Below, piece by piece: positions 57,129 to 64,000 of a stretch of DNA of 64,000 bases (positions within the stretch are counted from its first letter, which is position 1; each line of letters opens with the position of its first letter). This DNA is from Streptomyces marianii (GTDB taxonomy: Bacteria > Actinomycetota > Actinomycetes > Streptomycetales > Streptomycetaceae), in the NCBI RefSeq assembly GCF_005795905.1, contig NZ_VAWE01000001.1:7629501-7693500 (forward strand), in the 5' to 3' direction. The notes under the pieces are model-generated. The model worked only from the letters and a program-made list of their open reading frames with translations, did not search any database and was not told the DNA's origin. Position numbers and translations under genes: made by a program.

Positions 57129-58379
57129 TCACCCGTCGAGGAAGTGGAACCCCGGACGCGGGTGCATGAGGAAGTCGTGGTGCGAGATGTTCCAGGCGTA
57201 CGCGCCCGCGAGCGCGAACACCAGCCGGTCCCCGGCCCGCAGACCCGGCGCCGGCACCCGGCGGGCGAGCACGTCCTTCGGCGTGCACAGCTGCCCCGCC
57301 ACGGTCACCGTGTCGCCCCGGGCCGCGGGGCGCGGCCACGCGTGGGGCCAGCCGGCCACGGTCAGCACGGCACAGGGCTGGTCGTGGCCCTTCGTCGCCG
57401 GGGTGCGCAGATGGTGCGTTCCGCCGCGGACCACGGCGAAGTCCTCGCCGTGGCTGCGCTTCACGTCCAGCACCTCGGTGGCGTACCAGCCGCAGTACGC
57501 GGTCAGCGCGCGCCCCGGTTCGATGCGCAGCCGAACGTCCGGGTGGTCCTCGGTGAGGCCGGCCAGTCCGGCTCCGTAGCCGGCCCAGTCGAACCGGGCG
57601 CCGGGATCCGCGTAGTCGACGGCCATGCCGCCCCCGACGTTCACCTCGTGGAGCGGTACGCCATGGTGCTCGAAGAGTCGTACGGCCCATGACACCACGG
57701 ACTCGGCGACGGCGAGTTGCGCCGCCGCCCCGAGTCCGCTCGCCAGATGGGCGTGTACCCCGTGCACCCGCAGCCGGGGGCAGGACCCACCGGTGAGGAA
57801 CCGCATCACGTCACCGGCCTCGGACGGGTCCAGACCGAACGGTGTCGGGCGGCCGCCCATGGACAGCGCACTCGCCCTCAACGCCCCGTCGGACAGCGGA
57901 AGATTGAAGCGCAGCAGCACCGCGACCGGCGGGGCGGGCGCCGGCCGCTCGGCGGCGAGGGCTGCCAGCATCCGCAGTTCATGGGCGCTCTCGACGTGGA
58001 ACCGGGCCACGCCGGCCGCCAGCGCCGCCGCCGTCTCGGCAGGCGTCTTCCCGGGTCCGCCGAACGCCAGCGGACGGTCCGGTACGGCCTTGGCCGTATG
58101 GGCCAGTTCCCCGCCCGAGGACACCTCGAATCCGTCCACGTGCGGCGAGAGGGCCGTCAGGACCTCCGGTTCGGGGTTGGCCTTGGCGGCGTAGTAGAGC
58201 TCGACCCGCTCCGGCAGTGCCTCCCGTACCGCCGCGGCGTGCCCCCGCAGCGCGCCGAGGTCGTAGAGATAGGCGGGGAGCTGCTCCGCCGGGAGGGAGA
58301 GGGCCCGCTCGCGCACCGGTGCCGTGACGGCGGGGGAGACCGCGGTGGGTGAGGTGACGGCCGTCGGGGAGTCCGTCAT
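57129..58379 (-). CDS. Type III PLP-dependent decarboxylase (SbnH-like)
   Basis: 416 aa. Alanine-racemase-fold decarboxylase: PLP-binding Lys in YYAAKANPEPEVL (about residues 62-74), FEVSSGGEL, the Gly-rich phosphate loop NVGGGMAVDY (about 245-254), EPGRALTAYCGWYATEVLDV and the C-terminal Tyr region AYAWNISHHDFLMHPRPG. Homologues decarboxylate diaminopimelate, ornithine or, in staphyloferrin B (SbnH), a citryl-amino acid intermediate. In an IucA/IucC operon it most likely makes the diamine building block. ATGA overlap with the upstream IucA/IucC gene. Last gene of the operon. Confidence 0.9.
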   Translation of the reverse strand: MTDSPTAVTSPTAVSPAVTAPVRERALSLPAEQLPAYLYDLGALRGHAAAVREALPERVELYYAAKANPEPEVLTALSPHVDGFEVSSGGELAHTAKAVPDRPLAFGGPGKTPAETAAALAAGVARFHVESAHELRMLAALAAERPAPAPPVAVLLRFNLPLSDGALRASALSMGGRPTPFGLDPSEAGDVMRFLTGGSCPRLRVHGVHAHLASGLGAAAQLAVAESVVSWAVRLFEHHGVPLHEVNVGGGMAVDYADPGARFDWAGYGAGLAGLTEDHPDVRLRIEPGRALTAYCGWYATEVLDVKRSHGEDFAVVRGGTHHLRTPATKGHDQPCAVLTVAGWPHAWPRPAARGDTVTVAGQLCTPKDVLARRVPAPGLRAGDRLVFALAGAYAWNISHHDFLMHPRPGFHFLDG

Positions 58380-60127
58380 CGTGCGCTCCGGATGTCGTCG
58401 GCGCGGGCCGCTCCGGACAGTACGTCCTCGGCGAGCGGGGAGGGCAGCCGCACATAGCCCGCGTCACGGTCGGCCGTTCGTGCCCAGCGGGTGAGCAGAT
58501 TGGCCTTGGCGGGCAGCGGAGCGCCCGACAGCAGCGCGTCGAGCCGCGGCTGCGGCCCGTGTTCGGCCGCGTGGCGGCGGAGCGTGTCCCGTACCTCGGC
58601 CCACAGCGCGGCCTCCGCGACCGGGTGCAGATCTGCGAGGGCGGCGAGCATCTCGGACACGTGGTTCACCAGGAGGCAGTAGACCACCCGGTCCCAGCCG
58701 CGCCCGGCGTCGTACGTCATGGGCCCCGCCACGTCCGCCGGCAGCGCGGCGAGCGCGGCGGAGTGCCGGTCCGCCAGGAGTTTGGTGCCCTCCAGGTCAC
58801 GGAACAGCACCTGCCGGGGGCGGCCCCCGTCGTCCACGCACACGAGGACGTTCTGCAGATGCGGCTCCAGGACGAGGCCGTGGTCGAAGTACGCGGCGAG
58901 CACCGGCGGCACCAGCAGCCCGAGGTACGCGCGCCACCAGGACAGCGCCGTGCGCGGGTCCGTGTCCGCCAGGAGGCGGGAGACGTGGGCGGGCCCGGTG
59001 GCGTACTCGTCGGCGACGGCCGCGGCGAGCAGGGGGGTGAGTCCGGGCCGCAGCCTCCGGCCGAGCCCTTCGCGGACGATCACGCCGAAGCCTTCCAGGA
59101 GTTCGCGGACCGGTTCTCCGTCCGGCCCGGGCAGGGCGAGGCTCCGGTACGCGGGTTCGCGCAGCATGTCGCTGCCGGGGAAGCCGGCTGCCAGTTCGGC
59201 GAGGACCGGCTCCAGCAGCCGGGTCAGCGCCACCGCGCCGGACAGTTCGTATCCCGCGTTCTTCCGGAGGCAGTTGGTGATGCGGACGTTGAGGCTGAAC
59301 TTCAGGAAGCCGTTCCCGTCGAACAGGGTGCGGACGGAGGCCGTGGCGGCGAACGGCGTGGCGCCGGGGCCGAGGTCGAGCACCTCACCGCGGGCGAGGG
59401 CCGTACGCAGCCGGGGGTCGTCGCGCAGCAGCGCGTACTGCCAAGGGTGCGCGGGCAGCAGCCGGTAGCCGTCCGGAGCACGTCCCAGCCGGTCCAGCGC
59501 CGCGTCGGCGCCCGGCTCCGCCGACTCCCCGGCGACCAGGTCCTCCCGTACCGCGAGCAGCCGCAGCGGGAACGACGCGCCTGCCTCGGGCGCGTACGCC
59601 GCCCAGGCCGCGGGATCCCCGCCGCGGGCCTTGGGCGTCGGGTGGAAGCGGTGCCCGAGGGCGAGCGACTGCTCCGAGGCGAGATACCCGGTGGGCACGG
59701 CACGCGGGCCGGCGTCCCGGGCGGCCGGGCGGCGCCCGGCGAGCGCGGAGGCGACGCCCCGGTGGCTGGAGGCGACCTGCTCCAGGAACTCCTCGTTGCG
59801 CACGCCCGTGCGCAGTGTCAGTTCCGCGTGGACGTGCTCGGCGAGCCCCTGCCAGCCGACGGGCGACCAGCCGCCGGAGGTCTCCTCGGTGACGGGGCCG
59901 GCGAACCGGTGGGCGCCCAGCAGCGACGTACGGCGCAGCGCGACGCGCAGCAGCACCCCGCGGCGGGGCAGCCGCAGCAGCAGGTGCCCGTCGATGACGG
60001 CGGTCTGCTGCTCGGGTCCGCACAGTTCACGCAGGAGGCAGTTGAGGAGGGTGTGGGCGACCGCCTCGTCGGCCGAGGGCGGGGGCGCCAGCGCGGAGCG
60101 GTGCGCGGAGGGATGTGTGGAGGTCAT
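58376..60127 (-). CDS. IucA/IucC-family NIS siderophore synthetase (second)
   Basis: 583 aa. NRPS-independent siderophore synthetase landmarks: HRFHPTPKARGGDPAAW (the ATP-binding KxR/HPxxK-type segment), LLPAHPWQYALL, LFDGNGFLKFSLNVRITNCL RKN, and LEPHLQNVLVCVDDGGRPRQ VLFRDLEGTKL near residues 430-460. It activates a citrate-type carboxylate as acyl adenylate and joins it to an amine. Two such enzymes in series usually act at the two ends of a citrate or on an intermediate. Starts 6 bp after the previous synthetase gene's stop. Confidence 0.93.
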   Translation of the reverse strand: MTSTHPSAHRSALAPPPSADEAVAHTLLNCLLRELCGPEQQTAVIDGHLLLRLPRRGVLLRVALRRTSLLGAHRFAGPVTEETSGGWSPVGWQGLAEHVHAELTLRTGVRNEEFLEQVASSHRGVASALAGRRPAARDAGPRAVPTGYLASEQSLALGHRFHPTPKARGGDPAAWAAYAPEAGASFPLRLLAVREDLVAGESAEPGADAALDRLGRAPDGYRLLPAHPWQYALLRDDPRLRTALARGEVLDLGPGATPFAATASVRTLFDGNGFLKFSLNVRITNCLRKNAGYELSGAVALTRLLEPVLAELAAGFPGSDMLREPAYRSLALPGPDGEPVRELLEGFGVIVREGLGRRLRPGLTPLLAAAVADEYATGPAHVSRLLADTDPRTALSWWRAYLGLLVPPVLAAYFDHGLVLEPHLQNVLVCVDDGGRPRQVLFRDLEGTKLLADRHSAALAALPADVAGPMTYDAGRGWDRVVYCLLVNHVSEMLAALADLHPVAEAALWAEVRDTLRRHAAEHGPQPRLDALLSGAPLPAKANLLTRWARTADRDAGYVRLPSPLAEDVLSGAARADDIRSAR

Positions 60128-60133
60128 CCCGGG

Positions 60134-61912
60134 TCACACTCCCCGCAGCAGGTAGTTGGGGCCGGTGGTGTAGTGCTTGTTGATGTCGGACGCTCCCGAA
60201 CGTTCCTTGGCGAGCAGGGTTCCCGCGGTCACCATCGCCTTCACGGGGAGCTCGGGTGCGTCCAGCACCCGTGCCCGCAGCACGGCCCCGGGCTCACCCG
60301 GTCCGGTCCCGAGCCGCTCGACCGCCTCGGCCAGCCGATCCCGGACGAGCCGCAGCAGCCGGTCCAGCGGGGCGCGTCCATGGCGGGCGAGGCCGAAGGC
60401 GTAGGCCCCTGCGCACAGATGGACGGTGACGGTGGTGAAGAGGTCGGCGAGCGGAGCGTCGCCGTCGGTGAGTATGCGGCGGTCGTCGAAGCCCCCGGGC
60501 CCGGGGGCGTCCGTGCCGAGCGCCGCCCGCAGCCGGCCGCCGTGGACCCGCGGGCCGTCGTTGTCCTTGAGGAGCAGCCGCAGCCGGGGGCCTCGGCCGG
60601 TCCGGTCCAGTACCAGAGACACGTTCTGCTGGTGGGACTCCAGGGCGATCCCGTACCCGAAGAGCGTGGTCTGGAAGTCCAGCAGCAGCGTGAGAACGGC
60701 GTCCAGCAGCGCGAGCGGATCGCCGCCGTGGAAGCGGTCGGCCAGATGGTCGACGACCAGCCGCCCTCCGGGTGCCCGGGCGAGCAGGGCCGCCATCGGC
60801 ACGACGACGCAGCCGTCGAGTCCTGCGGGCTGGCGGCGCAGCAGTACCGCGAGCAGCTCGTGCCCGGCGTGCGCGAAACGGGTCTCGTCGGCGAGGAGGA
60901 CGGTGTCCCGGAACCGTGGTTCGCGGGCGGTCACGGCCTGGAGCAGACGCTGGACGGCGGCACCGTCGCTCAGGGTCCCGGGTTTGATGGTGCGCCGGTT
61001 GAGCCGGCCCAGTGTGGAGGTGGCGAGCGGCAGTTTCAGATGGACCCCGGGCCGGTCGGCGAGGGCGACCGTCCGCATGGACAGGGTGGGTACGACGTCC
61101 AGATGGGCCCGCGGCGCGGGAACCGCCCGGTCCCCGAGCCCGGCGGCGCGCACCGCCTCGCCGAGCGGGCCCGCTGCCGTGAGCGGATGCACGGGCAGCG
61201 CGACATGGCTGCCGTCGAGGCCGGACAGTCCGAGGGCCGAGGGCGCCGGGCCGAGGAGCGGGCCCACGGCGGTCACGGCCTCGCGTGGCACGGCGAGCCA
61301 GCGCAACGCGAACCGGGGGTGGAACTCCGGCGCGTACGCCCGAAGCGCCGCGCCGGCCAGGCCGGACCTGCCGCGAGCGGTGGGGTACACGGGGTGGTCG
61401 AGCCGGGCGGCGAGGGTGTCCAGGGCGAGGCCCCCCGACAGCCCGGTCCAGTCGGCCGGGTCGGGGCCGTGGCGCTCCGCGAGCGTCCGCAGCACCTCCT
61501 CCTCCGTGGCCTCGTGCAGCCGTACGGTGGCGAGGGTCTGACGGCACTCCTCGGCGAACGCCTCGAAGCCGCCCCGGTCCACCGGCGCGGCGAGGGAACG
61601 GAGTTCGGCCAGGACCGTGTCGGTGTCCGTCAGCCCGGCGCCGTCGGACTCCCGGCGCAGCAGCGGTTCCCTCGCCGCCCACACGTACTGGAAGCCGTCC
61701 TCGCGCACCGGCAGCAGCAGCGCGTCGGGTCCGGGGGTCTCCAGCCGCAGCCAGGTCCCGTCCGCGCGCTCGACGGGGCGGCCGCGGCTGCGCAGCCCCG
61801 CGACGTCCTCGCGCAGCAGGGCGCTCAGCACCCGCAGCAGCAGTTCGCCTCCGGCAGCGGCCGGTCCGGCCGCCCGGGCCCGTGCGGCGGCCCCCGCCGG
61901 GGGGACCGTCAA
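60134..61912 (-). CDS. IucA/IucC-family NIS siderophore synthetase (first)
   Basis: 592 aa from a TTG at 61912 whose TGA overlap (TTGA) with the ATP-grasp stop implies coupling; the open frame upstream is a shadow. NIS motifs are present but more divergent than in the second synthetase: HPVYPTARGRSGLAGA, LPVHPLTAAGPLGEAV, KLPLATSTLGRLNRRTIKPG, GIALESHQQNVSLVL and LRLLLKDNDGPRV. The C-terminus SDINKHYTTGPNYLLRGV is intact. The two synthetases probably act in order on a citrate or related core. Confidence 0.92.
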   Translation of the reverse strand: MTVPPAGAAARARAAGPAAAGGELLLRVLSALLREDVAGLRSRGRPVERADGTWLRLETPGPDALLLPVREDGFQYVWAAREPLLRRESDGAGLTDTDTVLAELRSLAAPVDRGGFEAFAEECRQTLATVRLHEATEEEVLRTLAERHGPDPADWTGLSGGLALDTLAARLDHPVYPTARGRSGLAGAALRAYAPEFHPRFALRWLAVPREAVTAVGPLLGPAPSALGLSGLDGSHVALPVHPLTAAGPLGEAVRAAGLGDRAVPAPRAHLDVVPTLSMRTVALADRPGVHLKLPLATSTLGRLNRRTIKPGTLSDGAAVQRLLQAVTAREPRFRDTVLLADETRFAHAGHELLAVLLRRQPAGLDGCVVVPMAALLARAPGGRLVVDHLADRFHGGDPLALLDAVLTLLLDFQTTLFGYGIALESHQQNVSLVLDRTGRGPRLRLLLKDNDGPRVHGGRLRAALGTDAPGPGGFDDRRILTDGDAPLADLFTTVTVHLCAGAYAFGLARHGRAPLDRLLRLVRDRLAEAVERLGTGPGEPGAVLRARVLDAPELPVKAMVTAGTLLAKERSGASDINKHYTTGPNYLLRGV

Positions 61913-63096
61913 GGCGTGATCTCCCAGCGCTGCGCGGCCAGGAACGCGGTCACGGCGCGGTCCACGGCCGACCGGTCGGTTCCGGTGGCCCGCACCACGC
62001 CGAGGAAGTCCCGGTTGGTGCCGTACACCGGGCGGCGCTCGCCGAGGCCGCGCAGCGGCCGGTACGTCAGTTTCACTCCGTCCGCCTCCACTTCGGTCGC
62101 CCCGGGGGCCGACGTCAGCGTCCCGGCACGGTCGGCGCACGGGTAGTCGAGCCTGGCCGCCCCGTCGGTCCGCGCGCCCAGCGCCGGCGGGAGCGGCTCA
62201 CCGAGATGCGTGCGCAGGACGTGCTCGAAGAGCGGTATGTCCAGCAGCCCGGCGAGCAGCAGATCGCACTGGTCCCCGATGGCACGGTAGTTGACCTCGA
62301 TGATCCGCGCGCGGCCTTCGTGCACCGTGAACTCCGTGTGGCAGGCGCCGAACCCGACGCCGAGCGCGTCGAGTTGGGCGAGCACCTGCGTCTCGATGTC
62401 CCTCGGGTGCCGGGGGACGTAGGTCAGCCGCTCCTCGACGAAGTACGGGGGAGGGGACAGTTCGGTGCGGAACCCGCCCAGCACATGGAGTACCCGCCCG
62501 TCGCCGAGGGTCTCCAGGGTGAACACCTCGCCGGGCAGGTACTCCTCGACCACCAGCGCGGCCCCCGGCCGCCGCGCGCGGATCTCCTCGCAGCGCCGCA
62601 CCAGTTCCGGCGCGTCCCCGACCATGACGACGTCCTCGCTCGCCACGCCCTCGCGCGGCTTGACGACGCACGGGTAGGGGAGGTCGGCGGCGACGGCGGC
62701 GGCGTCCTGCCCGGCGGTCAGTTCCACGGACCGCACGGTGTCGGCGCCCGAGGCGGCCAGCCGGCGGCGCATCTCGGCCTTGTCCTTCGTGCGCAGCGCC
62801 GCCCGCCAGTCCTTCGCGGCCAGCCCGAAGTAGTCGGCGGCGAGCGCGGCCTGGGTCTGCAGGTGGTCGCTGTTGGTGAACACCGCCTCGGGGGTGCCGT
62901 GGGCGGACACGCGGGAGACCACGGCCCGGAAGTCGTGCACGTCGCACTCCAGCACCTCGACGTCCGGGTACACGGCGCGGTGTGCGGCGGGCCGGTCGGT
63001 GAGCAGTGTGACGTCCAGGCCCAGCCGGCGGGCGGCCGGGAGGAATCCCTCGGTGACCGAGTCGGTCGGGTTCAGGGCAAGCAGGTACAACCGCAT
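61909..63096 (-). CDS. ATP-grasp ligase of the siderophore operon
   Basis: 395 aa. N-terminal Rossmann-like part (YLLALNPTDSVTEGFLPAARR), then an ATP-grasp fold: TKDKAEMRRRLAASG, PCVVKPREGVASEDV, VVEEYLPGEVFTLETLGDG and the metal-binding EFTVHEGRARIIEVNYRAIG (Glu/Asn). ATP-grasp enzymes form amide bonds through acyl phosphates, so this one can add an amino acid or amine to the siderophore. First gene of the four-gene operon, with an iron box 61 bp upstream. Confidence 0.92.
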   Translation of the reverse strand: MRLYLLALNPTDSVTEGFLPAARRLGLDVTLLTDRPAAHRAVYPDVEVLECDVHDFRAVVSRVSAHGTPEAVFTNSDHLQTQAALAADYFGLAAKDWRAALRTKDKAEMRRRLAASGADTVRSVELTAGQDAAAVAADLPYPCVVKPREGVASEDVVMVGDAPELVRRCEEIRARRPGAALVVEEYLPGEVFTLETLGDGRVLHVLGGFRTELSPPPYFVEERLTYVPRHPRDIETQVLAQLDALGVGFGACHTEFTVHEGRARIIEVNYRAIGDQCDLLLAGLLDIPLFEHVLRTHLGEPLPPALGARTDGAARLDYPCADRAGTLTSAPGATEVEADGVKLTYRPLRGLGERRPVYGTNRDFLGVVRATGTDRSAVDRAVTAFLAAQRWEITP

Positions 63097-63156
63097 GAGG
63101 GGGCCACTCCGCGCTCGGATCCGGCGATCCGAAGTTCCGGATCACGGGACGAGAGC

Positions 63157-63175
63157 CTAGGTTAGGCACACCTAA
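63157..63175. promoter_or_regulatory. Iron box controlling the siderophore operon
   Basis: CTAGGTTAGGCACACCTAA differs from the iron-box consensus TTAGGTTAGGCTCACCTAA at two positions. It lies in the 190-bp divergent region, 61 bp before the ATP-grasp start on the minus strand. Confidence 0.88.
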
Positions 63176-63231
63176 GTCTGTCAATTCGCGTCAACACGGC
63201 CTCGGTTGGCGCGCGAGATCACTTCTGTGGT

Positions 63232-63250
63232 TAAGGTGAGGCTCGCCTTA
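63232..63250. promoter_or_regulatory. Iron box controlling the FhuF-like gene
   Basis: TAAGGTGAGGCTCGCCTTA matches the iron-box consensus at 15 of 19 positions and is itself a good palindrome. It lies 36 bp before the FhuF-like GTG on the plus strand. Confidence 0.85.
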
Positions 63251-63286
63251 CCTCATTTGTGTCAGTCGTCGTGTCGAGGAGCGCCC

Positions 63287-64000
63287 GTGACCCTGGCTCC
63301 GGTGTACCCTCACGCCTCCGCCGTGAGCTGCTCCGCCCTGGCCGGTTCGGTATTCCGCAGGCTGGTGGTGCTCTGCCCGGCACTCGAGGCGGACGTCGCG
63401 GAGACCGGTTCCCGGACCCCGCAGGGCTGGGTCGACGGCGCCGAGCTTGCCGCCCGCCCCGAGTTCCTGGACGCTCTGGTCGCCGCCGAGACCCTGCGGA
63501 CGGAGCGCGACCACGGCCGTACTCCGCGTCCCGACGTCGCCGCCTCCCGTGCGCTGCACGACTACCTCTGGTCCGTCGGTCTGCTGATGAGCGGCCCCTG
63601 GTGCCTTGAGCGCCGCGTCCCGCGGATCCGGCCCGAGAGTGTCCGCGTCAGCCTCACCACCGGGGCGTACTCCGTCGTACCCGGCGGCTTCGCGTGCCTC
63701 CCCGGCGATCCGGCCGCCGGGCTGCCGGGCGTGAGGGTGCTGCCGCACGAGGAGGCCCTGCGCGCGGAGCTGCGCGCCGCTTTCGCCGACCATGTGCGTC
63801 CGCTGCTGACCGTGATCGCCCCGCTGGTGCGCCGCGGGCCCCGTGCCTTGTGGGGCATGGCGGGCGACGACCTGGTGTCCGGCGTCTGGTACCTCGGCCG
63901 GATGCTGGGGGAGGAGGAGCGCGGTGTGCGGGCCGCGACCGAACTGCTGCCGGAGCCCGTCCCCCCGTTCCCCGGCGGTGCCGACTTCCGCCGGCTCGCC
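63287..64000 (+). CDS. FhuF-like ferric-siderophore reductase, N-terminal part (cut by window edge)
   Basis: Open from the GTG at 63287 (AGGAG upstream) to the right edge, 238 codons visible. It contains LRTERDHGRTPRPDVAASRA LHDYLWSVGLLMSGPWCLE, VSLTTGAYSVVPGGFACLPG and PLVRRGPRALWGMAGDDLVS GVWYLGRMLGEE, the pattern of actinobacterial FhuF-type (2Fe-2S) iron reductases. The four-Cys C-terminal motif would lie beyond the edge. It should release iron from the imported ferric siderophore. Iron box directly upstream. Confidence 0.87.
   Translation, partial: MTLAPVYPHASAVSCSALAGSVFRRLVVLCPALEADVAETGSRTPQGWVDGAELAARPEFLDALVAAETLRTERDHGRTPRPDVAASRALHDYLWSVGLLMSGPWCLERRVPRIRPESVRVSLTTGAYSVVPGGFACLPGDPAAGLPGVRVLPHEEALRAELRAAFADHVRPLLTVIAPLVRRGPRALWGMAGDDLVSGVWYLGRMLGEEERGVRAATELLPEPVPPFPGGADFRRLA

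Noticed and set aside
56677..57690. 337-codon minus-strand frame continuing past the PLP decarboxylase end
   Set aside because: Arg/Gly/Pro-rich shadow in another frame of the decarboxylase; the conserved decarboxylase C-terminus ends at 57129.

Overview
The window is high-GC DNA with the codon bias, GTG/TTG starts and gene families of a Streptomyces-type actinomycete. Indicators are SARP/AfsR regulators, multidomain SpoIIE phosphatases, a class E (LAETG) sortase substrate, monomeric isocitrate dehydrogenase and DmdR-type iron boxes. Both ends cut genes: a SARP regulator at the left (minus strand) and an FhuF-like protein at the right (plus strand). No tRNA, rRNA or CRISPR array was recognised.

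Layout. 1-4.7 kb: two SARP regulators, one a large NB-ARC/TPR AfsR type, flank a tiny secreted peptide gene with a doubled DDMPWG motif; a MarR regulator follows. 5.5-8.4 kb: a CsbD-like gene and a small membrane protein gene are separated by an intact IS701-like element (25-bp inverted repeats, CTAA target duplication) that carries an SMI1/KNR4 passenger gene. 8.4-11.8 kb: a LysR effector domain without HTH divergent from a DUF5997 gene, a lipoprotein, a 173-bp tandem duplication and an fdsD relic. 11.8-18.7 kb: a secondary chaperone operon, dnaK-grpE-dnaJ-cbpM-clpB-thioredoxin. 18.7-24.7 kb: TmrB-like kinase, methyltransferase fragment, DUF1996 surface protein, two VOC proteins, a truncated SRPBCC gene, cyclophilin. 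24.9-36.8 kb: three SpoIIE-type phosphatases with PAS/GAF modules (two translationally coupled), interleaved with a TrxR-like flavoprotein, a frameshifted zinc alcohol dehydrogenase and a cyclopropane synthase-like methyltransferase. 36.9-42.9 kb: NADP isocitrate dehydrogenase and a choline-to-glycine-betaine pair.

43.1-51.0 kb holds the most notable system: a five-gene SWIM / unknown / vWA / MoxR AAA+ / DUF5682 cassette related in composition to E. coli yehLMPQ. It is preceded by a near-perfect RecA-NDp (PafBC-type, DNA-damage) promoter and has an exact 4 x 16-bp tandem repeat in front of the MoxR gene. 51.3-53.6 kb is a scrapyard of mobile-element remnants (IS607 resolvase N-terminus, recombinase and tyrosine-integrase tails) around a metallophosphoesterase and a YunG-like gene. 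53.6-55.2 kb is a flavin monooxygenase.

55.7-64 kb is an iron-regulated NRPS-independent siderophore locus: DUF2470 protein, PLP decarboxylase, two IucA/IucC synthetases, an ATP-grasp ligase and an FhuF-like reductase, with three iron boxes. Functional statements rest on reading the proteins by eye; no database search was run.
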